A DNA stretch of 64,000 nt, from the NCBI RefSeq assembly GCF_964355755.1, contig NC_092676.1, positions 20,318,288 to 20,382,287 on the forward strand, written 5' to 3'. Positions 24,901 through 32,799 of the stretch are shown piece after piece; position 1 is the first letter of the stretch; the number at the start of each line of letters is the position of its first letter. The notes under the pieces are model-generated. The model was not told the DNA's origin. It did no database searches and saw only the letters and a program-made list of their open reading frames with translations. The position numbers and the translations under genes are program-made. The DNA comes from Antedon mediterranea (Eukaryota; Echinodermata; Crinoidea; Comatulida; Antedonidae).

Positions 24901-25009
24901 TGGATTTTACTCAGTAATATATTACTATCTTGTACTTTTAAAATCAAATTTGTTTATTTTTCAGGTTGATAATGTAACTAAGAAATTGGCAGCAGGCTGG
25001 TGGGGCTAA
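6976..25009 (+). CDS. GCC1: GCC1 / golgin GCC88, 16 coding exons, C-terminal GRIP domain
   Basis: Long coiled-coil tether of the trans-Golgi network; in mammals GCC88 is recruited by its GRIP domain (ARL1) and captures endosome-derived carriers. Exons: 6976-7060, 8438-8583, 9890-10042, 12402-12620, 14096-14145, 14228-14369, 14585-14766, 15025-15218, 15719-15861, 16374-16490, 16813-16893, 17235-17368, 17886-18012, 19255-19460, 19764-19893, 24965-25009. All phases join, giving 717 residues (human about 775). Matching landmarks are KELLDTIDKQQDQL at the N terminus, AYKGLLKEKEALEA, SKMEASFQADKKS, DHAVMLRELQTLL, LKERITQLDLENTAL, QELKQLKDEFERYKMRAQ, HYAEEQSRKEVEL and, in the GRIP domain, SREGTNLEYLKN and LLHVIATILHFSP. 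An acidic, serine-rich linker is encoded by exon 13. Intron 8 uses a GC donor (15219). The last exon adds only 14 residues ending AGWWG. The start is the ATG at 6976; an in-frame TTG two codons upstream was not used. Confidence 0.93.
7745..7960 (+). mobile_element. tRNA-derived SINE fragment in GCC1 intron 1
   Basis: A tRNA-like head (ttgaggtgcttggctacc, then a B-box-like ggttcaaatcctg) is followed by a tail with cttgtgtagagcatttcatgtc. Compare gtttatgtagagcatctgtcg in the fuller copy at 53345. It is in an intron and diverged. Confidence 0.55.
8758..9447. mobile_element. Repeat element with agtcgcgtg / cacgcgact ends and GTCG/GTCT arrays
   Basis: In GCC1 intron 2. The left end reads agtcgcgtgg and continues into a gtcggtctgtc array. 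The right end reads a gtcggtcggtcggtcgg array and then cacgcgact. The interior is CpG-rich relative to the rest of the window (tgcgcgcgtact, gtacgcgcgc). The mirrored ends and simple arrays mark a discrete inserted element. I cannot name its class. Confidence 0.55.
9495..9800. repeat. Minisatellite, about 48-bp unit, 6 copies
   Basis: In GCC1 intron 2, just upstream of exon 3. Units contain cctctcctgactccatttct and gagcacccaaactttc. The array keeps one frame open on the minus strand, but that is a by-product of the repeat, not a gene. Confidence 0.75.
10085..10160 (-). mobile_element. tRNA-derived SINE head fragment, GCC1 intron 3
   Basis: On the minus strand this reads gcttggtggttaatatgc (A-box-like) and then ggtcctgggttcaaac (B-box-like). 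It matches the head of the SINE at 53345 and the fragment at 16258-16335. Confidence 0.55.
10550..10810. repeat. Diverged tandem duplication, about 140 bp, GCC1 intron 3
   Basis: Two copies share the ordered blocks gagtttaatat, acggtc, ccctggtg, a run beginning cagaataaa or ctgaataaa, and agataaagtacaacc/atccc. They lie at about 10551-10668 and 10690-10806. Confidence 0.5.
11010..11260 (-). mobile_element. SINE-like repeat, GCC1 intron 3
   Basis: It contains blocks shared with 56370-56530 (gaaaagacttgttccacca versus gagaagacttattctacca) and with 16960-17110 in the other orientation (aagtgtacactgaacc versus gttcagtgtacac). It ends in a tRNA-like tctgcgtgcgcccctgcctt segment. It is an old dispersed repeat. 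Confidence 0.45.
11795..11880 (-). mobile_element. LINE 3'-end fragment
   Basis: An aat microsatellite is followed by agcgctttacatc, the same arrangement as the L2/CR1-like LINE tail at 35430-35510 (aat repeats, then gcgctttac). Only the last tens of bases remain. Confidence 0.45.
12050..12350 (-). mobile_element. tRNA-derived SINE (second family), GCC1 intron 3
   Basis: Read on the minus strand: tRNA-like head with tggcgcagtgtgctgg and the B box ggttcgaatct, a body with taggcaagacactttac and ctccacccaggtgtataaa, and a tail ending in an aata-rich run. The body block is shared with the SINE at 41020. The element lies just upstream of exon 4. Confidence 0.65.
12634..12830. mobile_element. MITE with about 28-bp inverted termini, family M2
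   Basis: The left end tacagtcaactctccc is mirrored at the right end by ggagagttgactgtat. The inner part (aatacgggac / gtccggtatt) is also complementary. TA occurs at both outer edges, which fits a Tc1/mariner-type nonautonomous element. It lies in GCC1 intron 4, 13 bp after exon 4. Confidence 0.65.
13500..13650 (+). mobile_element. SINE 3' part, GCC1 intron 4
   Basis: It shares with the 53345 SINE the 3' signature gtgaataaattcact...ttatccttggcaatttgcct (there: gtgattgagttcact, then ttatccttggcaatttgcct). The tRNA head is missing or unrecognisable. Confidence 0.55.
14432..14536. mobile_element. M1 MITE, copy 2 (internally deleted), GCC1 intron 6
   Basis: The left terminus taaagctctgtctacgcta and the right terminus agacagagcttta are present. 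The right interior, including the gcacatcacac block, is missing, so the copy is about 105 bp. Confidence 0.7.
14815..14960 (+). mobile_element. SINE remnant, GCC1 intron 7
   Basis: A B-box-like ggtttcgggttcaaatc is followed by tttttctcattctcacag, the same pairing seen at 23545-23590. The 5' head is lost. Confidence 0.45.
15219..15718 (+). other. GCC1 intron 8 with noncanonical GC donor
   Basis: Only a donor after position 15218 (g|gcaagt) keeps the frame into exon 9. The first GT alternative (15222) or readthrough reaches a stop at once. The acceptor is tttttttag. G|GCAAGT is the well-known GC-AG class consensus. The resulting codon joins VDVDE to ICNIDDYS, in line with the GCC1 family. Confidence 0.8.
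15901..16045. mobile_element. M1 MITE, copy 3, GCC1 intron 9
   Basis: The left end taaagctcagtctacgcta and right end gtgtagaccatgcttta enclose gatgtgacc and ttgggcacatcacac. It is full length with several substitutions. Confidence 0.7.
16258..16335 (-). mobile_element. tRNA-derived SINE head fragment, GCC1 intron 9
   Basis: On the minus strand: ctttggtggttaatgtac followed by cttgccttccaatcgcaag and ggtccggggttcaatc, a tRNA-like A and B box order. It is the same family as 10085-10160. Confidence 0.55.
16511..16650. mobile_element. M1 MITE, copy 4, GCC1 intron 10
   Basis: taagctctgtctacactatc is at the left and tttgatagtgaagacagagc at the right. The interior is inverted relative to most copies: tttaataaaaaaagtgcgatg comes first. 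A near-palindrome can insert either way round. Confidence 0.7.
18780..18975 (+). repeat. Unknown dispersed repeat, copy 2, GCC1 intron 13
   Basis: Carries cccagacgttttttgggtc and gggacgtagcgggctagagc, matching the minus strand of 3645-3930. The reading frame is not preserved across the copy. Confidence 0.4.
19505..19647. mobile_element. M1 MITE, copy 5, GCC1 intron 14
   Basis: Left terminus taagccccttctacactatc, right terminus gatagtgtagacagagcttt. The interior has gatgtgcccatggg and atttgggcacatcacac. Confidence 0.75.
19905..20320. repeat. Minisatellite, about 16-17 bp unit, at start of GCC1 intron 15
   Basis: About 24 units of the type aagagtaaaattgtc with single-base variants. It starts 12 bp after exon 15. 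The exon 15 frame stays open into the array to 20046, encoding a lysine-rich run. Confidence 0.85.
20395..24582. mobile_element. Large foldback element (about 4.2 kb) in GCC1 intron 15
   Basis: The left arm (about 20395-21170) and right arm (about 23925-24582) are inverted copies. The outer ends are agactagtccagat and atctggactagtct, followed by blocks with gtgttttagggtaattttgg and its complement. Each arm is built of tandem subrepeats of about 165 bp containing aagatggccgcc, ttggcttataacttgac and tacctatgtttgtgat. The 2.75 kb between the arms has no transposase-like frame that I recognise. Such composite inverted termini are typical of foldback or nonautonomous DNA transposons. Confidence 0.75.
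23490..23600 (+). mobile_element. tRNA-derived SINE inside the foldback element
   Basis: tRNA-like head with A box tggtctaatggttaggaga, anticodon-arm-like atatcaagcagaaggttcc and B box gggtttgaatctc, followed by tttttctcattctcacagg. It could be scored as a tRNA by a scanner, but it lacks a clear acceptor-stem pairing and has a SINE tail. Confidence 0.6.
24816..24888. mobile_element. M1 MITE, copy 6 (right half only), GCC1 intron 15
   Basis: Only the right half remains: ggcacacttttttttgtcaa followed by actagtttgatagtgtagac and agagttta. It is 76 bp before the last GCC1 exon. Confidence 0.65.
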
Positions 25010-26680
25010 TAATATACAGTACCAAGATATATAACTTATGTAAAACTTTATCTAATGTCGTTACTGTTTTGTTCTTGAAAGCGTTAAATATTATATTTAT
25101 ATAACTTGCTTATTCAGCATTATTTATCTTTTGATTTTTTGTTTTTAATTACCTAATTTTGATTTCCTTTGAGCATTGATACTGTAATTGATTTTAATTA
25201 AGATGAAATTCGGGACTATTCTATTTTAAATTGTTAATATTTATATAAATATAAATCACCTTTTGTATCAGATTTAGACACAATCTCTTTCGGTTGTATG
25301 GAAATGTTTTGATAGTTTCAAATGATACTTATTGGTTTATCTTTACACAGGGTGCTAGGAAGAAGATCTTGCGTTATTGTAAAATTATAAGTTATTGTAT
25401 AATTCATCTAAATAAATTATCTACAGTTTTAATATTTGATTAGCTATTTTATGGACTGGATAGTAATATTTAATTAATTGTGCAGGGGGGACTTGGATGG
25501 TCTTTTTTGAAGGTTCAGCACCTAAATAATGTACCATACCCTGTGTATAAGCTTGTAGAGAGTAGAGAATTTCAACCATCTTTCGAGAGATTCACTGATA
25601 TACACAACATCAATCAACAATATTATTCTGAAATATAAGTTACAATTTTGTTTTTTTTTCCTTTTGAACTTAAAGAGTACTCTTGTCAAATCCATTGAAT
25701 TATTTATTTTTTAATAAAGTGTATAAGGATAATAAAGTGTATTATGGTTTTAACTGTTTTTCACCGACTTTGTGTAACAATTCTCGCCGAATGCTGTCAA
25801 GTATTATTATTATATAAAGCATAGTCTTTATGTGAAAAACATTTCATTGTCAAAATCAAGTTTAACTGTCAGCGTTAATCTTCAACTTGCGTTCCATATG
25901 TCTCTGTTTTACCGTATTTCAAGTTCATTTAGTTCATCTGTGTCTTTATCATCATCATTAATAACCTTTCTTCCTCCTTCTTATGTTACTAATAATTTTT
26001 CATAAATGTATTGTAGTGGAAACCAAAATATTCATGCACAAAGCAAATACTGTAGAGTATTTAACATTTTTTATTATTAATGCTCTTTTTGTAAGACTAT
26101 TTAACAACTATTAGGATAAGCACTTCCAGGTAAAAGCTTAAAATTTACAAATTTATATATACAGTATATATATTGCCATTTTTATTTACAAACTATATAT
26201 GTTTACTAAAAATAGCATATAATTTCATAAGATTAAAAACGTATTGAAACTGTGTTAGTCTAGGTTGCTAACAGCTATCATGAAAAAAATCCCCATTTAT
26301 TTTTTTTCAAGTTTCAATGAATGATTACTACTTACTTAATTACTAATTTGCTTACTAATACGTTGTACAGTGCTAAACATTTCCTCAAACTCTGTATATT
26401 TATAGTTTGAATAGGTTTTTGTTTCTTCAATCTGTGCTTATGTTCTGATATGCTAAATTACTGTCTATATTATTTGTATGAGCTTGTCCTGTAACGAAAT
26501 ACGAAATTATTATTTGTATGAGCTTGTGCTGTAATGAAATTGTCTTTTTACGAACCTACATATAAATGATATGGTATTTAAAATGATTGGTTGAATTTGG
26601 TTTAAATATTTTCCAAACGATGCAATATTGTAATGTGTCCTCTTTGTGAAACAATGTTCTTTTTTAGTTTCTGAAAAAAA
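25010..26680 (+). other. GCC1 3' region, then 3' flank of receptor A
   Basis: The GCC1 3' UTR presumably ends after one of the AATAAA signals at 25411-25416 or the ones near 25717 and 25733. From about 26090 the sequence matches the shared 3' flank of the receptor units (agcacttccaggtaa, taatttcataagattgaaaa, ggttgctaacagcta). No other gene is seen. Confidence 0.5.
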
Positions 26681-26688
26681 GTTCCTGA

Positions 26689-27990
26689 TTATTTCTCCAA
26701 TATAAAATAATGATGTGGTACTTTAGCATCTGTTTGGCTAACTTCTTCTTCTCTACTGTTATTGTCTTCATCTGTGTTCTGATCTCTATTGTAGATGTAG
26801 TTAGTCTCAGCACTTGTTGCTGTATCTTTAATTGTGTGGTTCACTCCATCATCAGCATTTATTGTAGGTGGAACGTTAGTAGTACTGGCGGAATTCAAAG
26901 TGGTGCTGTTTCTCTGATTACTTCCAGCAGATTGTGGAGGATTGCCAGATTTTCTCTTGAGTAGGTAGATGAGAATGAACACCACTATTAAAAGAATCAT
27001 TGTCGCTGATGCCAGGATTGTGGTTAGTTTGTTTGCACTCTCCTGAGCAGTTGCCTTAGTTGGCGAACTTTGGCATTGATTAGTTGCATTAGTTGTCATT
27101 CTGTCTTTCACTGTAAATTCTATCTCATCAGAGCTGCTTTGAGCAGTAGTTGTCACCAGACACTTTACAACGTAATCACCAGCTGTTAAATTGGTGAAGC
27201 ATCTTTCATTACCATGAAAATTAGTTAAGTTTTGTCCATTTAACATCCAAGTATAATGTTCCTCACTAGATCCACACGTAGCCTGACATTTAAAGCAACG
27301 TTCATGCAGTTTATATATTTTGACTGTTAATTGAGGGTAAACTTTTAAAAGCAATGTATAGCAGATTGAAAATTGTATATCAATTCCAGAAATACAATAA
27401 AAGAATATACCATCTCCCCATTGATAACCTTTAAAGGTCTGATTAAAACTTACTGTCTGTGTGTCCTTATATAAATGATACAACTCTGTAATGTAATATT
27501 TACCTTGGATCCATCCAATTGTCACTTGATAATTGTTGTACTGTTCTTTTATTTGTTTCACCTTGCATCTGATTGTTACCTCTTCGCCTTCTATGATGTA
27601 CTTTATTAAGTTCTCACAGGCAATTTTCCAATCAATATATCCAAGCTGAAACTTGACGTTTACATTGACGTTACCCAAAGGAATCAGAAAGTACTGATTA
27701 TCATCATCTTGGCAGATGTATATTCCAGCATTTTGTTGTACATTGAAATAGATGAACAGTTCACATTTAACTCTTGTCAACTTTGATGAGTATCGTTGGA
27801 AGTTACTGTTGCCAATACTATATGAACCATATAATGAAACATTATACTCTTTACTTGATGGTATGATCTTCACAGGTTGCATCCCATTTTTGTTGGAATG
27901 ATACAGTGAATCAAACTCAACATCCTGTTCTTCTGCTGTAACATCTCTGACAAACAGCAAACTGATAAACACTATTAGACACAACATCAT
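26689..27990 (-). CDS. Ig-domain transmembrane receptor A (array copy 1), intronless
   Basis: 433 residues in one exon. A signal peptide (MMLCLIVFISLLF..., cleavage near residue 19) is followed by three Ig-like segments judged by Cys/Trp spacing. They are C...GIYIC at about 75-100, IRCKVKQI...IGWIQG...GIFFYC at about 140-205, and CFKCQAT...YTWMLNG...GDYVVKC at about 232-285. A Ser/Thr/Asn-rich stalk, a transmembrane helix at about 320-344 (ILASATMILLIVVFILIYLL), the stop-transfer KRK and an 89-residue cytoplasmic tail follow. N-glycosylation sites include NVS, NQT and NLT. The tail has NYIYNRDQ, but the YHTI tyrosine seen in B is Asn here. Compared with B and C the ends are almost identical while the middle differs strongly, including the segment after FLIP. 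I do not recognise an ortholog; a recognition receptor is the best guess from architecture and clustering. Confidence 0.8.
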   Translation of the reverse strand: MMLCLIVFISLLFVRDVTAEEQDVEFDSLYHSNKNGMQPVKIIPSSKEYNVSLYGSYSIGNSNFQRYSSKLTRVKCELFIYFNVQQNAGIYICQDDDNQYFLIPLGNVNVNVKFQLGYIDWKIACENLIKYIIEGEEVTIRCKVKQIKEQYNNYQVTIGWIQGKYYITELYHLYKDTQTVSFNQTFKGYQWGDGIFFYCISGIDIQFSICYTLLLKVYPQLTVKIYKLHERCFKCQATCGSSEEHYTWMLNGQNLTNFHGNERCFTNLTAGDYVVKCLVTTTAQSSSDEIEFTVKDRMTTNATNQCQSSPTKATAQESANKLTTILASATMILLIVVFILIYLLKRKSGNPPQSAGSNQRNSTTLNSASTTNVPPTINADDGVNHTIKDTATSAETNYIYNRDQNTDEDNNSREEEVSQTDAKVPHHYFILEK

Positions 27991-28485
27991 TTTTGTTTAT
28001 TAGTTTAATTAATTGGATTAAACTTCTTTGTTTGATAACTTGGACTGAGTAAACAGATTCCTATTTCAACTGTATGTATTTCTGCTAAATGGTGAAACCA
28101 AACTAAATGTCTAGTTTTCCAAAGAAAATAAAAACGTAAAATGTATTGTTTTGCTGCCGTCATGTGTGTAGTTATATTTATAATAAAAATATAATTTTAC
28201 TTTCTATTCTTAAACTTAACATGATTTTATCAATAACATTTAACTTTCAGTGTGAAATATCTATAAGTAATGCCCTTTTATTTTTTATTTTATTTTATTC
28301 AATTTCCAGGGGTAACATACAAAAATCATAAACAAGGTACGGCATCATTCAACAAAACAGAACAAAAGTACTATCAGCACCTGCGGGTAACCAAAAGTGG
28401 ATCAGTTCAAAAGAACTGCACTGTCGAGTGGCTTTCCCAACTAATAGTACGAAAAACGCAATAGACATGAAAACACAGTGATAGT

Positions 28486-29040
28486 CTAGATGAATTCGAT
28501 ATCAGTAATACATTTTTTCAAATCCCTTCTAAACCCCCCAAAGTTAAACAGGACTTTGTTACGAACTTCACGCGGGATACATTCCCATATTCGAGGGAAA
28601 TTAACAAACAGGGAGTATTTAAATGCATTAGTTCTAGCATACATGTGTTTAAAGGTGAGGGACTCTGGATACCGAGAATTAATTAAATTATGCAAACACT
28701 TAACTACAAAAATTCAATACTATGAAATTTCATTCTTTGAACCATATCTGGTAAATTTAGTATCTTAAGCCTGTCAGTGAAATCGCCTTCAACACACAAT
28801 TTAGTAACCCGTCTTAATGACTTGTTAATAGCTATATTATGTTGTTTTTGATGTGGATCCCACACAGGAGCACCATATTCAATAACAGGTTGACATAGTG
28901 CATTAAAAAGTCGTAGTAAGATGTTGGTGTCATTGAAACCTACAAACCGTTTGATAAACCCAAGCATTCTCATAGATTTCATCGATACATCATTAACGTG
29001 AGCAGACCATGTTTTTAATTGCACTATTTTTTAATGTGGG
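28486..29040 (-). mobile_element. Jockey/CR1-type LINE, reverse transcriptase C-terminal fragment
   Basis: The minus-strand frame 29024-28704 reads LLRLFNALCQPVIEYGAPVW, a typical thumb-region motif after the RT of non-LTR elements. A frame shift near 28700 separates it from a C-terminal piece (28695-28486) with RTNAFKYSLFVNFPRIWE and VRNKVLFNFGGFRRDL, the usual ORF2 end. 5' truncated and not functional. Confidence 0.75.
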
Positions 29041-29049
29041 AAAATATTT

Positions 29050-29800
29050 TCATGAAATTATAATAAGCATCTATATTACTCTAGTAGCTAGATCAACTTT
29101 CGTATGCACTTTGAGGTTCAGAGAATTTGACTTCAGAAATTGGTTTAGGGTGGTCAAACAATCATTGTTGGCTTGGTTACACATTTTGAAAATGTGGCGA
29201 AAGGTCAAAAGGTCAGGGTGAAAGGTCATAAGACCAAACACTAATATGTCCTTAAATCTCAACAAACTGGTCACAGCGAAGTAATTTTGGTCTCAAATTG
29301 ATCAGAAGGTATACATTTATATTCAGTCTAATGGGACATTTTAGTCAAAAATGACCGGAAATGCCATTTCTGACCTTTGACCCACACCCCAGGGCATGTA
29401 TGTATCTCCGTAACTACTGACCGTGGACACTTGAATTTGGTCTTAAATTGTTCAAAATAAACATTTTGTTATTTGTTGCACATTTTAAAAAATTTTACAA
29501 AAGGTCAAGGGGTTAGGGTCAAGGGTTATATGAACAAATATAAATAGATACTTGTATCTCGGTAACCACTCGTCGCAGCAAGTCAATTTTAGTCTCAAAA
29601 TGTCCAGAAGGCATGCTTTCATATTCAATCTAATGGGACATTTTAGTCAAAAATTATCAGAAATGCCATATCTGACCTTTGACCCACATATCATGGCATC
29701 TTCATATCTCTGTAAGTACTGGTCGTAGAAACTTAAATTTGGTATCAAATTGTTCGAAATATACATATTTACATTCATTGTAATATAAAATGTGGTTAAA
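29050..29800. repeat. Tandem dimer (about 310 bp period) rich in AGGTCA-type half sites
   Basis: Two units share aatgggacattttagtcaaa, tctgacctttgacccaca and a block around ttggtctcaaattg. The first has aaaggtcaaaaggtcagg with a further aaaggtca 7 bp on. The second has aaaggtcaaggggttagggt. tgacctttgaccc is a DR1-type and aggtcaaaaggtca a DR2-type arrangement of nuclear-receptor half sites. No coding potential. Confidence 0.6.
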
Positions 29801-30289
29801 GGATGAACAGAAATACTATTACTAATGTTTCAAACAAAAAACATATCTCTACATAACTTATCCTTAGACAGTAATGTTATGCAATAACTGATACTTTAAA
29901 TTGTTTCAATTTCAAGTACTAGTTATTGCTGTCCCCAAGAACATTTTGAAAGAAACGTCAAGCTCAACAGTTCTTTTCAGAATGCTAGAAGTAACTTGCC
30001 ATGCGTATCCGATTAAACGCCCCGGGCATTTATTGTTCAAAGGGGTTTTTAGGGGGAGGGGAGGCATCTTTATTTGGGGTATAATATGGTAATATGTATA
30101 ATCAAATAAATACCACCTAGATGTAAAAAAAAATACAGCACAATTAATATCAAAAAGTGAAAAAAATGCTTGGTAAATTGTAGATTATGGTAGTTAATGT
30201 AATGTGTTGTGATACAATTATTGTGTGAATGCATGTGGCGGGCGTATTCCACATGATGTTCTATTGGAGGAATGGTGGTGTTTATTTAT

Positions 30290-31000
30290 TTAGGTATTAA
30301 CCACTTTTGATCGCCATTTGAATCGCAAATTTCTTACTGTGAGTGTTTGGTACTGTTAGATATAATATAAATAAACAAATATACAAATAAGCTTTATTAC
30401 TTTGAGTGTGGGTAGGCCCTACTGTTAGATTATAAACACATACAAATAAATAAACTTTATTGCTTCTCAACGTTTGTATTAATAATTTAAAAATATATAA
30501 ACGTCGTAGTGGTGTATCGTTACATGTACTTTTCTATTTCAATCGACTATGACAGTGCGAGTTTTAACAAAGTATTCAATCGCAAATGTTTTACTGTATT
30601 TAGTGGTATATTATTTATAGTCCTATAAAACATAAAAAAATATTTCGTTACTTCGAGTGGATATGAATATATTTAAAAATTGTTCCTCTTTGTACCTATC
30701 CTCTTCCCCATCCCTCAACCCTAATGTTACATACAAAACACAAATTGGGTTTGTTTAAATGAGTCCAAATAAAAAAATTTGACTCATTTTGTGACAAGTT
30801 TCTCTCTCGGAAGTAATTCCAAGGGTGCTAATTTTGGTTGACTACATAAATAATTGTGTCTATTTATTCGTTTCTGTAAACAACAATGTATTAAAGTACG
30901 TAAATTTGAAATCTTCTCGCTGGAATTACTGTGTATTCGAGAGCCATCTGTGGGCGCGACCTAGATGGTATGCAAGCGTACCATCTAGTGGTTTTAATTA
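30290..31000. repeat. Dispersed noncoding repeat R1, copy 1
   Basis: Collinear with 35270-36112: cgctagt-type start region, ttacatgtacttttctattt, aatcgactatgacagtg, cctcttccccatccctcaac, ctaatgttacatacaaaaca, tttctctctcggaagtaatt, and an end with acctagatggt...accatctagt. The 3' end forms a hairpin. Coding capacity is absent. Confidence 0.65.
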
Positions 31001-31459
31001 ACCAATCACAATTATATGATTTTGAACAAATGATGGGTCTTAAAAGCTAATGATTGAACAAATTATTAGGCCATTGAAATCATGACGATATAAATTATTA
31101 TGTTCTTTTATTTCTTAATAAAAAAGTTCCATTTTAATTGTATCAGCAAATTATTTAATCTCTTTTTTTAAATTATATTACAAACATTCTAACATTTATT
31201 AATGTATTGTATTTACATTTCAAGTATTTATAAAAAGTACCTCTATATGTATTTTAAGTAAAGTTAAATGTTTTTCAATTAAATTTCATGATATTTTGTT
31301 AAAAGCCAATAAATATCGTATATAAATGATATACTATTATGAGGTACACTATATAGTTGTAATATTTTTCATTTGCGATTTCTGTGAAACAATATTCTTT
31401 AACTCATGTAGTACATTGAAAGATCTCAGAAAGATATAAAGTTTTTTAGTTTATTACTT

Positions 31460-31885
31460 GATAATTTCTGGTGACTTCTTTCCTGTTAGTTTCTTCATAT
31501 GTATGTTTATTGTCATTCTCACTATTTCATGTCGTATCATCAATTGTGTTGATTGCTATTATAATGAGCATTTATATTATTACTAGTTCCATCAGGTTGT
31601 GTTGTTGGCAGACTTTTTCTTTAATAGATACATGAGAATAAACACAACTACAGAACGACTGTGGTTGATGTATTATTGCTATTATTATGCTTACGTTATT
31701 GAAATTAGCAGTTGCATCACAATAGCGTAGGCATACTGTCTTTCACTGTAAATTCTATCTCATCAGAGCTGCTTTGAGCAGTAGTTGTCACCAGACACTT
31801 TACAACGTAATCACCAGCTGTTATTAGACTTTCATTGCCACGATAATTATTTAAGTTTTGTCCATTTAACATCCAAGGTTCACCA
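31460..31885 (-). pseudogene. Decayed Ig-receptor copy F (relic)
   Basis: Minus-strand remnant. The block 31735-31876 closely matches the other receptors (GDYVVKCLVTTTAQSSSDE region and WMLNGQNL, stops aside). The TM and tail region at 31460-31735 is recognisable only in patches (gagaataaacacaac, tctttcactgtaaattc). It ends abruptly at the sequence for WMLNG, where LINE-derived sequence begins, so the N-terminal three fifths are gone. Confidence 0.75.
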
Positions 31886-32015
31886 GCCATCTCTATCCAA
31901 TGCTTGCCTCACACATTTTTATAACTTTTGTGTGTTGATCCATTTTTTGATGTCATCAATCCATATCCTACGAGGTCTGCCCCTTCTTCTTTTACCTTGT
32001 ATTATTATTATATTC
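31877..32015 (-). mobile_element. RTE-like LINE 3' fragment (unit copy a)
   Basis: On the minus strand it encodes pieces like RRGRPRRIWIDDIKKWIN followed by RQALDRDGW, typical of the very C terminus of RTE/craniofacial-type non-LTR elements. The same fragment recurs at 36170-36300, 47956-48050, 50550-50695 and 53170-53275, always upstream of or between receptor genes. It was therefore copied together with the units. Confidence 0.6.
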
Positions 32016-32799
32016 TAATGTAACCAATCAAATATCAATATCATACTTTTTTTCTTGCTGCAGCAATCATTCTAGTGGAATCCAAAATAATCAAGCACAA
32101 ACAAAATGTTTTAGTTAATATTGTATTTAATATTAATGCAAATTCGCTTTTTGTAAGCCTATTTAAACAGAATATTATCCAAAAACCCAACTATTAGGCA
32201 CTTCCAGGTAATAACTTAGTGGATTAAACAAATACAGGAAACACTTAAATATTTTAAAAAAAAGTTAATATATGCACAAATAAAGTGTTAGTTAGATATT
32301 ACCAAACTGATATATATTTGCTATATTTTGTTATATTTACAAACTATTATAATTTCATAAGATTGAAAACGTATTGAAACTGTGTGTTAGTTTCGGTTGC
32401 TAACAGCTACCATGAAAAAAATTCCCATTTTATTTATTTTTAAGTTTAAATCTTTACTTTGCTTACTAATACTTTGTACAGTGCTAAACATTTTCTCAAA
32501 CTCTGTATATTTATAGTTTAAATAGATTTTTGTTTCTTCAATCTGTGCTTATGTTCTGATAAGCTAAATTACTGTCAATATTATTTGTATGAGCTTGTCC
32601 TGTAACGAAATACGAAATTATTATTTGTATGAGCTGGTGCTGTAACGAAATTGTCCTTTTACGAACCTACATATAAATGATATGGTATTTAAAATGATTG
32701 GTTGAATTTGGTTTAAATATTTTCCAAACGATGCAATATTGTAATGTGTCCTCTTTGTGAAACAATGTTCTTTTTTAGTTTCTGAAAAAAAGTTCCAGA
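32016..32799 (-). repeat. Shared 3' flank of receptor B unit
   Basis: Downstream flank of receptor B, strongly similar to 26090-26688, 36340-37050, 47387-47718, 48100-48795 and 50750-51454. Common landmarks are agttagatattaccaaactg, tttcataagattgaaaacg, tgttagtttcggttgctaac, ctcaaactctgtatatttat and gatgtgtcctctttgtgaaa. It is probably 3' UTR plus flank, duplicated as part of the unit. Confidence 0.7.

Noticed and set aside
26710-26964. Open frame on the plus strand (84 codons, hydrophobic, Cys-rich), repeated at 32821, 37088 and 51479
   Set aside because: It lies antisense within the receptor tail-coding regions and is conserved only because the receptors are. It has no independent signal.
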